Source: Bacteroides caecigallinarum (GTDB lineage: Bacteria; Bacteroidota; Bacteroidia; Bacteroidales; Bacteroidaceae). Taken from it: a stretch of 64,000 nt of DNA. Positions 12,781-23,747 of the stretch are shown here, in pieces. The stretch is from positions 1-64,000 of the forward strand of contig NZ_JACJLE010000020.1 in the NCBI RefSeq assembly GCF_016901995.1. Direction: 5' to 3'. Numbering within the stretch: position 1 is the stretch's first letter; the number at the start of each line of letters is the position of its first letter. A model generated the notes under the pieces. It did not search any database. It had not been told where the DNA came from and saw only the letters and a program-made list of their open reading frames with translations. Made by a program: the position numbers and the translations under genes.

Positions 12781-14886
12781 ATGAAGAATGTTATCATCGC
12801 AGAAAAGCCGTCGGTGGCGCAAAGCATCGCGGCGATTGTAGGAGCCGAACAGCGGAAGGACGGCTATCTGGAAGGCAACGGCTGTGCCGTAACATGGGCT
12901 TTCGGGCATCTGGTCGGGCTGGCCATGCCCGAAGCCTACGGGTTTGCCGGTTTCCGGCAGGAGAACCTGCCCATACTGCCAGCCCAATTCACGCTCATCC
13001 CCCGCCAGAAGCGTGAGGGGAAGGAATACAAGGACGACCCCGGCGTAGTGCGCCAGTTGAACATCATCAAAGGACTGTTTGAGGGTGGCGACCGCATCAT
13101 CGTGGCGACTGATGCCGGACGCGAAGGGGAGCTGATATTCAGATATATCTACCATTATTTAGGCTGCACCAAACCGTTTGTCCGCCTGTGGATAAGCAGC
13201 CTGACCGACAAGGCCATCCGCGAAGGGATGGAACGGTTGCTGCCGGGCAGCAATTATGATAATCTCTACCTTTCCGCCAAGGCACGCAGCGAAGCGGACT
13301 GGCTCATCGGCATCAACGGCTCGCAGGCGCTCAGCCTTGCCGCCGGGCGGGGCGTGTTCTCGCTCGGACGGGTACAGACACCCACATTGGCCATGATTTG
13401 CTCCCGTTATCTGGAGAACAAGTCGTTTGCCCCGAAGAAGTACATGCAGATACGCATCACGGTGGAGAAGGATGGCATTGCGTTCCATGCCACAGCGGAA
13501 CAGCGTTACGAGAACAAAGCCGCCGCAGACAGTGCGTTGGGCGAAATGAAAGCGTGCGGCACGCTCCGCATAACGGCACTTGCCCGGCGGGAGGTCAAAG
13601 AAGAACCTCCGCTGCTCTATGACCTGACCGCCCTTCAGCGGGATGCCAACACCCGGCTGGACTTCTCCGCCGACCGCACGCTCTCCCTTGCGCAAAGCCT
13701 GTACGAGAAAAAGGTGCTGAGCTATCCGCGCACCGGCAGCCGGTACATTTCCGAAGACGTGTTCGACGAAATCCCCTCGCGCATCGCCCTCTTGCGGCAA
13801 CATCCGCGTTTCGGGCAGTATGCCGCGTCGCTTTCCGGAGCACCGCTCAACCGCCGCAGCGTGGACGGAGGGAAAGTGACCGACCACCATGCGCTGATTG
13901 TAACCGAAAACCTGCCCTCCGGCCTTTCCAAAGACGAACAGGCTATCTACGACATGGTAGCCGCCCGCCTGCTCGAAGCCTTTTCCGCCCCCTGCATCAA
14001 GGAGGTAACGGAAATCCATGCGGCGGTGGGCAGCAGCGAAGCGCAGGCCAAAGGCACGGTGGTCAAGTCCGCCGGATGGCGTGCCGTGCGCGGCGAAAAG
14101 GAAGAGGACGACGGCGGGGGTATGGCACTCCCAAATCTGGAACAGGACGAGACGCTCCCGGTAAAGGCACTCGAAGCGGTAGAGCGGCAGACCAAACCCA
14201 AGCCGCTGCACACCGAAAGCTCGCTGCTCTCGGCGATGGAGCATTGCGGCCGGGAGATTGACGACGAGCAGCTACGGGCGAGCATCCGCGAGACGGGCAT
14301 CGGAACCCCTGCCACCCGTGCTGCCGTCATCGAAACGCTGTTCGCACGCGGTTATATCCAGAGGGAGAAGAAAAGCCTCGTGCCCACGGACAAGGGCATG
14401 GCGGTCTATGAAACGGTGAAGGACAAGAAGATTGCCAACGTGGAAATGACCGCCGCATGGGAGGACACGCTGGCACGCATCGAATCGGGCGAGGCCGATG
14501 CTGCCGCCTTCCGGCGCGACATCGAGGCTTACACCGCGCAGATTGTTACCGAGTTGCTGGAAAGCAAAGTGTCCGTTGCTGCCCCGGAGGGGGAATACCC
14601 GTGCCCCAAATGCCGGAACAGCCGGGTGCTGTTCTTCCCCAAGGTCGTCAAATGCGCCGATGTGGACTGTGGCTTTACCCTCTTCCGTAACAAGGGCGGC
14701 AAGGAACTGTCGGACAAACAGCTTGCCGAACTCCTGACCAAAGGCAGAACCGGTGTTATCAAAGGCTTCAAAAGCAGGGAGGGCAAGGCTTTCGACGCTT
14801 CATTGGTATTGCGTCCCGACTTCTCCGTGGGCTACGAGTTTGCCGACAAGAAACCATCCAAAGGCAAATCTGCCAAGCGGAAATAA
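12781..14886 (+). CDS. topB: Type IA DNA topoisomerase III (TopB)
   Basis: The product is 701 aa from ATG 12781; a GTG six bases earlier is possible. It has an N-terminal Toprim domain (VIIAEKPSVAQSIAAIVG, then DAGREGELIF acidic cluster around 100), the gate domains with SLGRVQTPTL, and the active-site region LSYPRTGSRYI, Tyr about 314. It ends with a Zn-ribbon (CPKCRNSRVLFFP then C-x5-C) and a basic tail KGKSAKRK. It relaxes and decatenates DNA by single-strand passage. In Bacteroides conjugative transposons topB always lies between the DUF4099/DUF3945 gene and DUF1896, as here, and probably serves element replication or transfer. Confidence 0.93.
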   Translation: MKNVIIAEKPSVAQSIAAIVGAEQRKDGYLEGNGCAVTWAFGHLVGLAMPEAYGFAGFRQENLPILPAQFTLIPRQKREGKEYKDDPGVVRQLNIIKGLFEGGDRIIVATDAGREGELIFRYIYHYLGCTKPFVRLWISSLTDKAIREGMERLLPGSNYDNLYLSAKARSEADWLIGINGSQALSLAAGRGVFSLGRVQTPTLAMICSRYLENKSFAPKKYMQIRITVEKDGIAFHATAEQRYENKAAADSALGEMKACGTLRITALARREVKEEPPLLYDLTALQRDANTRLDFSADRTLSLAQSLYEKKVLSYPRTGSRYISEDVFDEIPSRIALLRQHPRFGQYAASLSGAPLNRRSVDGGKVTDHHALIVTENLPSGLSKDEQAIYDMVAARLLEAFSAPCIKEVTEIHAAVGSSEAQAKGTVVKSAGWRAVRGEKEEDDGGGMALPNLEQDETLPVKALEAVERQTKPKPLHTESSLLSAMEHCGREIDDEQLRASIRETGIGTPATRAAVIETLFARGYIQREKKSLVPTDKGMAVYETVKDKKIANVEMTAAWEDTLARIESGEADAAAFRRDIEAYTAQIVTELLESKVSVAAPEGEYPCPKCRNSRVLFFPKVVKCADVDCGFTLFRNKGGKELSDKQLAELLTKGRTGVIKGFKSREGKAFDASLVLRPDFSVGYEFADKKPSKGKSAKRK

Positions 14887-14914
14887 CCATCCGGATATCA
14901 ACCCGGACTTGATG

Positions 14915-14961
14915 CAGGATAAGTCCGTACCTCATGTACCATCAGTCCGGAACTTATCCTG
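14915..14961 (+). promoter_or_regulatory. Hairpin in the topB-DUF1896 gap
   Basis: CAGGATAAGT and ACTTATCCTG (10-bp arms, with CCG/CGG extending them) face each other around about 23 bases. It has no T-run, so it is more likely an RNA-stability or attenuation structure than a terminator. The downstream gene follows after about 45 bases. Confidence 0.45.
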
Positions 14962-15007
14962 TATGCCAATTACTATTGTTTCGTTTAACTTGTAAAGAAG
15001 AAAAATC

Positions 15008-15472
15008 ATGAATCCGAACAAACCGAACATCCCGGCTCCGGCAGTTGAGCCGGACGAACTTTCCTATTACCGCCTTACCCTGTTGTCCTACCTCCGCGAA
15101 TCGCATCCCGAACGGGCTGCCGACGATGCTTTTATCCGCGCGCGTGCCGACCTTGCCGCCGAAGCGTTCAGCAATGCCGTCAGGTCGGGCATGAATTATG
15201 ACGAAGCTGTCAGGCAGGCGGACGAGGTGCTGTTCCAGGGTCTGCACTTTTCCCGGCTCGACACGCTCATCACCGTGCTGTGGAACGAGTTCGCCGATGA
15301 GGTACCCGCAGGCCGCGCCCGCGAGGTGGCACTCCAGCTCCTGCCCGAATGCGGCAGGGTGTTCAGCGGTTACGACCTGAGCGACGGTTTTGAGTTTACC
15401 CCCGACTTCGACCGGCTGTGCGGGGAACTGGCCGGTGTAATCTCAATCTGGCTCGAAGAAAATGGCATATAA
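15008..15472 (+). CDS. DUF1896-family protein
   Basis: The product is 154 aa. The middle shows the DUF1896 pattern: [40 protein letters not shown], then [20 protein letters not shown]. All-helical, no catalytic motif. Function is unknown; the family is a constant neighbour of topB and the giant methylase-helicase in Bacteroides mobile elements. Its stop overlaps the next gene's start by 11 bases, implying translational coupling. Confidence 0.88.
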   Translation: MNPNKPNIPAPAVEPDELSYYRLTLLSYLRESHPERAADDAFIRARADLAAEAFSNAVRSGMNYDEAVRQADEVLFQGLHFSRLDTLITVLWNEFADEVPAGRAREVALQLLPECGRVFSGYDLSDGFEFTPDFDRLCGELAGVISIWLEENGI

Positions 15473-18400
15473 CAAGAAGGCACATCTTAGGGACAACATC
15501 GAGGCCATCCGCCTGATGTTCCGTCTGGAACAGGAGAGGCGTGCCGCCACACCGGAGGAGCAGACGGTATTGGCCGCCTATTCCGGTTTCGGGGGCATCA
15601 AGGCGGTGCTGTCCCCTTTCGGCAAGCTCACCGACATCCTCCGCTGGACGCAGAGCGACCGCGAACTCTTTCCCCTTGTGTCGGAACTGCATGGCGTGCT
15701 CCGCGAGGGGGCGACGGATGAACGGGAATACAAACGGCTGGTGGACAGTGTGAAGGCATCCACCTTTACCGCGTTCTATACACCGCCGGAAATCATCGGT
15801 GCACTGGCATCCTCATTAAGTGAGCATGGCGTGTCGCCGCACCGCTTCCTTGACCCGTCATCGGGCACGGGTAACTTCATTACCGCTTTCCAATCGCATC
15901 TTTTCACGGCCACCGCCCAGCCCGAAATGGCGGCATACGAAAAGGATTTGCTGACCGGGCGTATCCTCCGGCAGCTTCAGCCCGGTACGGATGTCCGTGT
16001 GCAAGGCTTCGAGGAGCTTCCCCCGCAGGACAACGGGCGGTTCGACGTGGCGGCGAGCAACATCCCCTTCGGCGACATCCGCGTATTTGACCCGTTGATG
16101 GACGATGGTACGGCACGGCGTTTCGCGCTCGGTTCCCTGCACAACTATTTCTTCGTCAAGGGGCTGGATGCCGTGCGCGAGGGCGGCATCGTGGCTTTCA
16201 TCACCTCACAAGGGGTGATGAACTCCGCGATGGGCACGCCCGTGCGCCAGTACCTCATGCAGCGGGCACGGCTTTTGTCCGCCGTTCGCCTGCCCAACAA
16301 TCTCTTTACCGACTATGCCGGTACGGAGGTGGGCAGCGACCTCATTGTGTTGCAGAAGGACACGGCATCCGGAAGGGAATACACCGGCCTTGAAAAAGCC
16401 TTCGTGGAAGTCAGCACGCAGGCCGACGGCACAACCCAGAATGAATACTTCGAGCGTACCGCCGCCATTGTCCATACGCGCGGCCATGTGGGAACCGACC
16501 CTTACGGCAAACCGGCACGCGTCTTCCTGCATGACGGGGGCATGGATGCCATCGCCGCAGACCTGAAATGGATGCTGGACAAGAACCTGTCGGAAAACCT
16601 CGACCTTGACCTTTATCTCCGCTTCTCGCCGGTGCGCGAGTTGCGCGAACTGGCGGAAGTACGGGCGGAAAGTCTTCAGGAACGCATTGCACAGGTGCGG
16701 GCGTTATCCAAGCCGGAACAGCAGCGTGTCACGACGGAAACGCCGGAGGCGGTTGTGGAAGAACCGCCCATTGTCCGCTCTGAACCGGAGAAACCCGTCA
16801 CGCAGGAGCCACTGATGTCCCTGTATGACCTTTTCGGCTTCACACAGGAGGAACGGCAGGCGTTCAGCACCGGACGGAAGCCCAAGCGGAAGAAGAAGCA
16901 GGACACCCCGCAGCTCTCCCTGTTCGACATTGTGGAACCGCTCAGCGGCCAGTCCGTACCCGGCAAAGGGGATGCCATTGCCGCATCGCCCGCAGAAAAG
17001 CCGGCCCGGACTGCACAGCCCGAACCGGCAGCCGCACCCCAAGCCCCGTCGGAAGAAGAACTTCGGGAACGGGAGCGCCGCCGGGCGGAGGAAGAGGCCG
17101 CACGGCAGGAGCGCATGAAGCCACGCCCCTTCACCGGTGAAAGGCTGGAACATTACCGGAACGGCTCACTGGTGAATATGGACGGACAGATTGGCTACCT
17201 CTCCGACATGGATAGAATCCCCGTGTTCCAGCCGCTGGAACTGCCTGCCCGCCAGCAGCAGCGTGCCGCATCCTACATTGAACTTCGCGACACTTACCAC
17301 CGCCTGTACAACGACGAAGCGGAACACCGGCAGGAGAACGGGGAACTGCGTGCGGGCCTGAACGGGCTGTACGAAGGCTTTGTCCGTCAGTTCGGCAACC
17401 TGAACGACAAGAAGAACATCGACCTGTTCCGCATGGATGCCGATAACCGGGAAATCCTCGCCTTGGAGCGTTACACCGACGGCAAGGCGGTCAAGGCCGA
17501 CATCTTTGACCATCCCGTGTCGTACAACGTGAACGAGATTACCCACACCGACGATGTGCACGAGGCATTGGCGGCCTCGCTCAACAAATATGGCGAGGCA
17601 GACATGGAATATATGGAATCGCTCACCGACAAGCCGCAGGCACAATTGCTGGATGAACTGCGCGGCAGGGTGTTCTACAACCCGCTGGCGAAGCGTTTCG
17701 AGATTGCCGACCGCTTCATCGCGGGCAATGTCGTGGCAAAGGCGGAGTATATCGGGGAATACTTGCAGACACATCCCGACGATGCCGAATCGCGCGTTTC
17801 GCTTGAAGCATTGCGTAAGGCGGCACCGGTACCCATTCCTTTTGAGGAACTGGACTTCAACTTCGGCGAACGCTGGATACCGGCTGCCGTGTACAGCCGC
17901 TATGCCTCATGGCTGTTCGACACCGACGTGTCCGTCCGCTACAACGCCAGCGCGGACGAGTACAATATCCGTGCCTCCGAACTCAGCCCGCGTATCTATA
18001 ACCAGTATGCAGTCCGTTCCGAAACGCGCCTGTTCAACGGCGTGGCCCTCATGCGCCACGCCATCCACAACACCACGCCCAACATCACCAAGACCGTCAC
18101 GGACAAGGACGGCAAGGACATCAAGGTGCGCGACCCCGAAGCCACGCAACTGGCCAACAGCAAGATTGACGAGATACGTGAAGGCTTCTCCGACTGGCTT
18201 ATGGAGCAGTCGCCGGAGTTCAAGAAGAAGCTGGAGGACATGTACAACCGCAAGTTCAACTGTTTCGTGCGCCCCAAGTTCGACGGCAGCCACCAGACCT
18301 TTCCAGACCTTGACTTGAAAGGGCTGGGCATCAAGGATTTGTATCCATCTCAGAAAGACTGTATCTGGATGCTGAAGATGAACGGCGGCGGCATCGCTGA

Positions 18401-21164
18401 CCATGAGGTGGGTGGCGGCAAGACGCTGATAATGTGCGTCGCCGCCTACGAGATGAAGCGGCTCGGATTGGCGCACAAGCCGCTCATTACCGGCCTGAAG
18501 GCGAACATCCACGAGATTGCGCAGACCTTCCGCACCGCCTATCCCCATGCCAAGATACTCTATCCGGGCAAGGAGGACTTCACGCCCGACCGCCGCGTGG
18601 AAATCTTCAACCAGATGAAGAACAACGACTGGGATGCCATCATCCTCTCGCACGAGCAGTTCGGCATGATACCGCAGTCGCCCGAAATCCAGCGCGACAT
18701 CTTGCAGCAGGAACTGGACAGCGTGGAGGAAAACTTGGAAGTCTTGCACCAGTTAGGCAGCGAGGTAACCAATGCCCAACTCAAGGGCGCGGAAAAGCGC
18801 AAGATGAACTTGGAAGTCAAGCTCAAGGAGCTGACGCACGAGATAGAAACCCGCAAGGATGATGTGGCGGACTTCAAGCGCATGGGCATCGACCACATCT
18901 TTGTCGATGAGAGCCACCGCTTTAAGAACCTCATGTTCACCACGCGCCACGACCGTGTGGCGGGGCTGGGCAACTCGGAGGGCAGCCAGCGTGCGCTCAA
19001 CATGCTCTTTGCCATCCGCACCATCCAGCAGCGCACCGGCAAGGACTTGGGAGCCACATTCCTGTCGGGTACGACCATCAGCAACTCACTGACCGAGCTG
19101 TACCTCCTGTTCAAATACCTGCGCCCCAACGAACTGGAGCGGCAGGGCATCCGCTCCTTCGACGCATGGGCGGCGGTGTTCGCACGCAAGTCCATTGACT
19201 ATGAGTTTTCCGTGACCAACGAGATTGTGCAGAAGGAACGCTTCCGCTATTTCATCAAGGTGCCCGAACTCGCCTCGTTCTATTCCGAGATTACCGACTT
19301 CCGCACGGCGGAGGACATCGGCATCGACCGCCCGAAGAAGAACGAGATACTGCACAACATTGCGCCCACGCCCGACCAGCAGGAGTTCATCGCCAAGCTC
19401 ATGCAGTTCGCCAAGACCGGCAACGCCACCGTATTGGGCCGTCCGCCGCTGACCGAGAAGGAAGAAAAGGCCAAGATGCTCATCGCCACCGACTATGCCC
19501 GCAAGATGTCGCTTGACATGCGGCTCATCGACCCGCTGAAATATGACGACGACCGCGACAACAAGGCGACCCACTGCGCCGACATGATTGCGCAGTATTA
19601 CAACCGATACGCCGAGCATAAGGGCACGCAGTTCGTGTTCAGCGACTTGGGCACGTACAAGTCCGACCAGTGGAACCCGTACAGCGAAATCAAGCGCAAG
19701 CTGGTGGAAGACCACGGCATCCCCGAAGACCAGATACGCTTCATTCAGGAAGCCAAGACCGAGAAGAAGCGCAAGGCGATGATTGAGGCGATGAACGAGG
19801 GGCGCATCCGCGTGCTGTTCGGCTCCACCGAGATGCTGGGCACGGGTGTCAATGCGCAGAAAAGATGCGTGGCCATCCATCACTTGGACGCACCGTGGCG
19901 CCCAAGCGACCTCCAGCAGCGCGACGGGCGCGGCATCCGCAAGGGCAACGAGGTGGCGAAGCTCTATGCCGATAACAAGGTCGATGTCATCATCTATGCG
20001 GTGGAGAAATCATTGGACAGCTACAAGTTCAACCTGCTCCACAACAAGCAGCTTTTCATCACCCAGCTCAAGCAGAACCGCATGGGCAGCCGCACCATCG
20101 ACGAGGGCAGCATGGACGAGAAGGGGGGCATGAACTACTCCGAGTATGTGGCCATCCTCTCCGGCAACACAGACCTTTTGGACAAGGCGCGTCTGGAGAA
20201 GAAGATTGCCGGACTGGAGGGCGAGCGCAAGGCGTTCCAGCGCAGCAAGGGCGATTCGCGCATCCGGTTGGAGACCCTGTTGGCCAACCAAGCCTCCAAC
20301 AGCGACATCATCGCGAGGGCGCGGCAGGACATGGCCGACTTCGAGAGCCGCGTGCAGTACGACAAGGACGGCAAGAAGCTCAACCCGCTGAAGATTGACG
20401 GGGTAACGGGCAGCGACCCCAAAGTCATTGCCGCCCGACTGCACGAGATAGAGGACAAGGAGCGCACGCACGGTCAGCCGGTTCCCATCGGCTCCCTCTA
20501 CGGCTTTGAAATCGTGGTCAAGACCGACACCACCGTCAAGGAGGGATTGGACTTCTGCGAGAACCGCTTCTTCGTGCGCGGCACGGGCAAGCTCCTGTAC
20601 AACTACAACAACGGACGCTTGGCAGCCGACCCGCAGACCGCCTGCCGGAATTTCATCAACGCCTTTGACAGCATCCCCCGCCTGATAGAGAAATACACGC
20701 GGGACAATGCCGACATCGAGAAGGAAATCCCCGTCCTGAAGCAGGTCGTGGACGAAACATGGAAAAAAGAGGATGAGTTGAAGCAACTCAAGGCCGAGCT
20801 TGCCACGCTTGACCGCAAGATATTGCTCTCCTTGAAATCCGTCGATGCGCAGGAGGCCAACACTGAAGGGGTAACGGAAATCCGGCCGGAGCCGCAAGCT
20901 CCATCGGTGGCGCAACCCGCTCCCTCAATGCCCGGCGACCCTGCCGTCCCGGCAGCATCCGAACCATACGTCCACCGTATGCCCGACTACATGGCACATG
21001 CGGCGGAGCGCAAACCGCCGGTGCTGTCAGCCATGCCCAAGACCATCAGCATCAAGGAGCTGATGAGCGCGGGCAAGGAAAAGGTCGTAATCGGCGGCAT
21101 CCCCCAACCGGAAGACGGCACGGAGAAGCCGCAGGAAAAACCGAAATGGAGGATGAAGCTGTGA
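15462..21164 (+). CDS. Giant N6-methylase / SNF2-type helicase fusion, 1,900 aa
   Basis: The N-terminal methyltransferase part has motif [10 protein letters not shown] at Asp131 and motif IV as SNIPF at Asn200, where NPPF/Y is usual. A Pro/Glu/Arg-rich linker follows (about 410-560). The C-terminal half is a superfamily 2 helicase: HEVGGGKT Walker A (Lys987), DESH box (Asp1149), SGTTISNS motif III (about 1205) and LQQRDGRG motif VI (Arg1487-Arg1490). This is the usual partner of topB and DUF1896 in Bacteroides conjugative transposons and may protect or process element DNA during transfer. NIPF in place of NPPF suggests altered or lost adenine methylation, or a family-specific variant. Confidence 0.88.
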   Translation: MAYNKKAHLRDNIEAIRLMFRLEQERRAATPEEQTVLAAYSGFGGIKAVLSPFGKLTDILRWTQSDRELFPLVSELHGVLREGATDEREYKRLVDSVKASTFTAFYTPPEIIGALASSLSEHGVSPHRFLDPSSGTGNFITAFQSHLFTATAQPEMAAYEKDLLTGRILRQLQPGTDVRVQGFEELPPQDNGRFDVAASNIPFGDIRVFDPLMDDGTARRFALGSLHNYFFVKGLDAVREGGIVAFITSQGVMNSAMGTPVRQYLMQRARLLSAVRLPNNLFTDYAGTEVGSDLIVLQKDTASGREYTGLEKAFVEVSTQADGTTQNEYFERTAAIVHTRGHVGTDPYGKPARVFLHDGGMDAIAADLKWMLDKNLSENLDLDLYLRFSPVRELRELAEVRAESLQERIAQVRALSKPEQQRVTTETPEAVVEEPPIVRSEPEKPVTQEPLMSLYDLFGFTQEERQAFSTGRKPKRKKKQDTPQLSLFDIVEPLSGQSVPGKGDAIAASPAEKPARTAQPEPAAAPQAPSEEELRERERRRAEEEAARQERMKPRPFTGERLEHYRNGSLVNMDGQIGYLSDMDRIPVFQPLELPARQQQRAASYIELRDTYHRLYNDEAEHRQENGELRAGLNGLYEGFVRQFGNLNDKKNIDLFRMDADNREILALERYTDGKAVKADIFDHPVSYNVNEITHTDDVHEALAASLNKYGEADMEYMESLTDKPQAQLLDELRGRVFYNPLAKRFEIADRFIAGNVVAKAEYIGEYLQTHPDDAESRVSLEALRKAAPVPIPFEELDFNFGERWIPAAVYSRYASWLFDTDVSVRYNASADEYNIRASELSPRIYNQYAVRSETRLFNGVALMRHAIHNTTPNITKTVTDKDGKDIKVRDPEATQLANSKIDEIREGFSDWLMEQSPEFKKKLEDMYNRKFNCFVRPKFDGSHQTFPDLDLKGLGIKDLYPSQKDCIWMLKMNGGGIADHEVGGGKTLIMCVAAYEMKRLGLAHKPLITGLKANIHEIAQTFRTAYPHAKILYPGKEDFTPDRRVEIFNQMKNNDWDAIILSHEQFGMIPQSPEIQRDILQQELDSVEENLEVLHQLGSEVTNAQLKGAEKRKMNLEVKLKELTHEIETRKDDVADFKRMGIDHIFVDESHRFKNLMFTTRHDRVAGLGNSEGSQRALNMLFAIRTIQQRTGKDLGATFLSGTTISNSLTELYLLFKYLRPNELERQGIRSFDAWAAVFARKSIDYEFSVTNEIVQKERFRYFIKVPELASFYSEITDFRTAEDIGIDRPKKNEILHNIAPTPDQQEFIAKLMQFAKTGNATVLGRPPLTEKEEKAKMLIATDYARKMSLDMRLIDPLKYDDDRDNKATHCADMIAQYYNRYAEHKGTQFVFSDLGTYKSDQWNPYSEIKRKLVEDHGIPEDQIRFIQEAKTEKKRKAMIEAMNEGRIRVLFGSTEMLGTGVNAQKRCVAIHHLDAPWRPSDLQQRDGRGIRKGNEVAKLYADNKVDVIIYAVEKSLDSYKFNLLHNKQLFITQLKQNRMGSRTIDEGSMDEKGGMNYSEYVAILSGNTDLLDKARLEKKIAGLEGERKAFQRSKGDSRIRLETLLANQASNSDIIARARQDMADFESRVQYDKDGKKLNPLKIDGVTGSDPKVIAARLHEIEDKERTHGQPVPIGSLYGFEIVVKTDTTVKEGLDFCENRFFVRGTGKLLYNYNNGRLAADPQTACRNFINAFDSIPRLIEKYTRDNADIEKEIPVLKQVVDETWKKEDELKQLKAELATLDRKILLSLKSVDAQEANTEGVTEIRPEPQAPSVAQPAPSMPGDPAVPAASEPYVHRMPDYMAHAAERKPPVLSAMPKTISIKELMSAGKEKVVIGGIPQPEDGTEKPQEKPKWRMKL

Positions 21165-21182
21165 GCGGGGTACACTTAATGA

Positions 21183-21224
21183 AAAACTTGGCAACTACAT
21201 ATAGTAAGGTGGTTGCCAAGTTTT
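21183..21224 (+). terminator. Terminator after the methylase-helicase gene
   Basis: Perfect 13-bp arms AAAACTTGGCAAC and GTTGCCAAGTTTT with a 16-base loop, followed by CTATTT. It lies 18 bases past the stop codon and also faces the leftward 21263-21418 gene, so it may act in both directions. Confidence 0.85.
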
Positions 21225-21262
21225 CTATTTCAAATCTCGCCAATACATTCTTTATATGTTTT

Positions 21263-21418
21263 TCACCAAAATGTATATTGAGCCTTGAACTTCTCATAAA
21301 CATTCTTTGCAGCCTCCCTTTCTTCCCTGCTTTCAGGTTTCAAGTGAGCCATCTTCTCTGCAAAGCGTTTAGCGTCCTTACCGGTAACCACCGGCGTTTC
21401 TTTAATCGGTCGAGCCAT
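21263..21418 (-). CDS. Small protein MARPIKETP..., 51 aa, AbiE companion
   Basis: A 51-codon frame from ATG 21418 to TGA 21263, starting MARPIKETPVVTGKDAKRF and ending FKAQYTFW. The opening 'MARPIKETPhhxGKDAxxF' is a pattern I know from small uncharacterised Bacteroidales proteins, so the gene is real despite its size. It is charged, helical, with no membrane segment. It lies 20 bases downstream of abiEii and in the same direction, so it is probably part of that operon; role unknown. Confidence 0.75.
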   Translation of the reverse strand: MARPIKETPVVTGKDAKRFAEKMAHLKPESREEREAAKNVYEKFKAQYTFW

Positions 21419-21438
21419 AAATTCCTGTATGTTGTAAA

Positions 21439-22398
21439 TTATATCTTGTTTCCAATTATCGAAATGAAATCATGCAATTTCTTTCCAACTTGATTCGCAT
21501 CAGGTATCCGGCTATATGCCAGATAATTTAATTCCCGTTCATAATATCCGCCCAATTGCTTCCATAGCTCATTGAATGAACCAAGAAGGGGAGATTCTTT
21601 AATGGGTGTATGTTTCCATTTTTCCGGTGAGTCAAACATTTGTCGGTCATGCGCCGCCAGTTCTTGCAGGTCTTTAATGAAATCCTGTTCCACATATTCC
21701 ATACATTCCCTATCGTCAAGCAGAAAATAGATATCATAGAAATGGCGGATTTTCCCGGTTAATCCTTGCACCGGATTATCCATAAAGGAGAAACGGAGAA
21801 GCGAAACGACTTTCTCGCACAAGGTGCGCCGTTTGTCCAGAATGTTCAGTTCAAACGGATGCAGGTCATATTCTTCAATGAAAGAGTCCATACCTGTATT
21901 TTCAAGGTAGGAAGTGATAAAGCTCTTTATTTGCCGTCTGACATATGGATAAGGATTGGCAAACGAATTTATTTCCACGACTACACGGTTAGCGACAAAA
22001 TCAAACAACGGGTCATGGACGCTTGCCGGATATTGGTACAAGGCTTTTCGATAACGGGAACCCTTACTTGTCAGTTCAGGCACAACCTGTTCCTGCAAGC
22101 CTTGGGTCATTTCTTTGCAGACCTTGGAAATCAAAGTCTTTATCTGATTTCCGCTCAACTTTTGCGTGAGTACAGCCACATCCACATCTTCCGAGAAGCG
22201 GTTAATCAATCCGTACCCTTTTGACAAGGATGTGCCGCCCTTGAACACCGTGTTCTCCATATAAACGCTTCGGGAGAGTTGTTGCAATATCTTGCTTATC
22301 CAATAGTCTTTTTCGATATAGACCGGTGCTATATGGTAATATTCGGAAGCCGCGCGTATTGCATCTGCTAACAGTTCAGGTTGTTTTTCCAGTATCAT
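21439..22398 (-). CDS. abiEii: AbiEii/AbiGii-family nucleotidyltransferase toxin
   Basis: The product is 319 aa. The polymerase beta-like core is visible: KDYWISKIL, then FKGGTSLSKGYGLI (GGxxLS at Gly54-Ser57) and RFSEDVDVAVL, with metal-binding Asp71 and Asp73, followed by RVVVEINSF as a third strand. AbiEii toxins transfer nucleotides, in studied relatives to tRNA acceptor ends, and stop growth during phage infection. The start overlaps the stop of the antitoxin gene by 4 bases, the classical AbiE order antitoxin-toxin. Confidence 0.88.
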   Translation of the reverse strand: MILEKQPELLADAIRAASEYYHIAPVYIEKDYWISKILQQLSRSVYMENTVFKGGTSLSKGYGLINRFSEDVDVAVLTQKLSGNQIKTLISKVCKEMTQGLQEQVVPELTSKGSRYRKALYQYPASVHDPLFDFVANRVVVEINSFANPYPYVRRQIKSFITSYLENTGMDSFIEEYDLHPFELNILDKRRTLCEKVVSLLRFSFMDNPVQGLTGKIRHFYDIYFLLDDRECMEYVEQDFIKDLQELAAHDRQMFDSPEKWKHTPIKESPLLGSFNELWKQLGGYYERELNYLAYSRIPDANQVGKKLHDFISIIGNKI

Positions 22399-23120
22399 TC
22401 AATCCTCCATTTCTTTTTATTAGGCAATGTATCTTCATTTATTCCCAATTTATAGACCGTTACTGGATTCAATGAATCCCATAAAGGTTGCGCTTTCGCC
22501 ATACCGCAATCGTTCTCGATGATGGTTCCCAACAAGGCGCGTACCATTGGCGGATAGGCCTCGGCCAAGGCAACCATCTTTTCCTTCTCCCTCCTGCCAA
22601 GTTCTCCTACCAGAAAAGCTATGCGCCTGTATGATGCCTCTATCGTGGTGTCGGGTATTTCCTTGATGAAGCGGATGGCATCCAATAATTGCAGGAGCGG
22701 AATATTGTCTTTGGTTATCGGGTTAGGTTGCAGGACAAAGCAGACGGTGAATATATCCCGTTGTTTCTTATTCCTGCGTTGGTTTGTGCCGATTTGGATG
22801 ATGTTGGGCACTTGTGTAGTAAGCCCCAACCGATTAAAGACGGAGTAACCGGTCAAATATCCGATGCGCTTCCCGTTCTTTTCCAACAAATCCTTCACCA
22901 ACTCTTCTTGTCTGGGTTTCAACGTTCCGAACACGCTCTTTTTAGGCTTGTAGAACCGTCCTTTGGATATTTTAGCCAAGTAGCCTTCACCCGCCAGCCG
23001 ATTCAGCATTTTAATGATGCTTTCGCTCGTTTCGGCAGGCAAATTTAAGTCCCGGTAGGTAAACACGTAATCGGGCTGAAAATCTTCCAATCGTTTCTGT
23101 ACTTCCCTTGTGATAATCAT
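22395..23120 (-). CDS. abiEi: AbiEi-type antitoxin / DUF6088 regulator
   Basis: The product is 241 aa from ATG 23120; a longer frame from 23180 would start upstream of the promoter. A -7 box TATCTTTG (minus, 23146-23153) lies 26 bases before this start. The N-terminal winged helix reads VFTYRDLNLPAETSESIIKM then LNRLAGEGYLAKISKGRFYK, as in AbiEi and DUF6088 proteins. The C-terminal half is helical and neutralises the toxin in the family; AbiE antitoxins also repress their own promoter. Confidence 0.85.
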   Translation of the reverse strand: MIITREVQKRLEDFQPDYVFTYRDLNLPAETSESIIKMLNRLAGEGYLAKISKGRFYKPKKSVFGTLKPRQEELVKDLLEKNGKRIGYLTGYSVFNRLGLTTQVPNIIQIGTNQRRNKKQRDIFTVCFVLQPNPITKDNIPLLQLLDAIRFIKEIPDTTIEASYRRIAFLVGELGRREKEKMVALAEAYPPMVRALLGTIIENDCGMAKAQPLWDSLNPVTVYKLGINEDTLPNKKKWRIE

Positions 23121-23314
23121 AATCCCATGTCCTTGGTTGTCGGTGCAAAGATAAGAAATATTCTTGTTTTTACGACACAAAACTGGAATTTTATTAGAAA
23201 TGGCTCCACCCTGTCCTCCCGACAGAATGAAGCCGGTTGTTTAACTTAAATAGCGGGAACTTCCTGCTTCACAGCGGTAGAGAGTATCCCTGAACGATGA
23301 ACATCCAAGATGCA

Positions 23315-23728
23315 TTATCCACAATCATCTGAGAGTTCTTTTTCTTCTGTTTCTTTCTCCCCGCCGTTTTCATCCATTTCTTCGGGCATCGGATAAGTTT
23401 CCGACAGCTTGTCCTTCCGTGCCTGACGCTTGATTTCGTTCTCGTCAAAGTTGTTGCGGATGAACTCGTGCAGGTCTGATTCCTTGTAATAGGTCTTGTG
23501 GTATATTGAATGGAACTTCAACGCCCCGTTGTTCCGGTATCGCTGGAGCGTGCGCTTGCTGATGCGCAGCAGTTGGCACACCTCCTGGTTGTCGTACAGC
23601 CGTTCCCCGTTCAGGTAGTTCAGGTGTTTCTGCCGGTTCTCCGCCTTGTCCAGCTTGCGCGATATGCGGTAAAGCTCGCCCATGATGCGCTCCATCCATG
23701 CCTCAAATTCAGTCTTGTCCACTAACAT
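23315..23728 (-). CDS. Helix-turn-helix protein (HTH_17 / excisionase-like), 137 aa
   Basis: The N-terminal part is helical. The MerR-like HTH at about 48-95 reads LYDNQEVCQLLRISKRTLQR, YRNNGALKFHSIYHKT and YYKESDLHEFI. The acidic tail ends EEKELSDDCG. Proteins of this type accompany integrases and replication genes in Bacteroides elements, often in pairs, and act as regulators or excision factors. It is 19 bases downstream of the primase gene and transcribed with it. Confidence 0.82.
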   Translation of the reverse strand: MLVDKTEFEAWMERIMGELYRISRKLDKAENRQKHLNYLNGERLYDNQEVCQLLRISKRTLQRYRNNGALKFHSIYHKTYYKESDLHEFIRNNFDENEIKRQARKDKLSETYPMPEEMDENGGEKETEEKELSDDCG

Positions 23729-23747
23729 GGCCGTTCCTCCTGTGCTT

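Noticed and set aside
21052-21303. Minus-strand frame opposite the end of the methylase-helicase gene
   Set aside because: It overlaps a conserved gene end and the terminator; the 51-aa gene beside it explains the coding signal.
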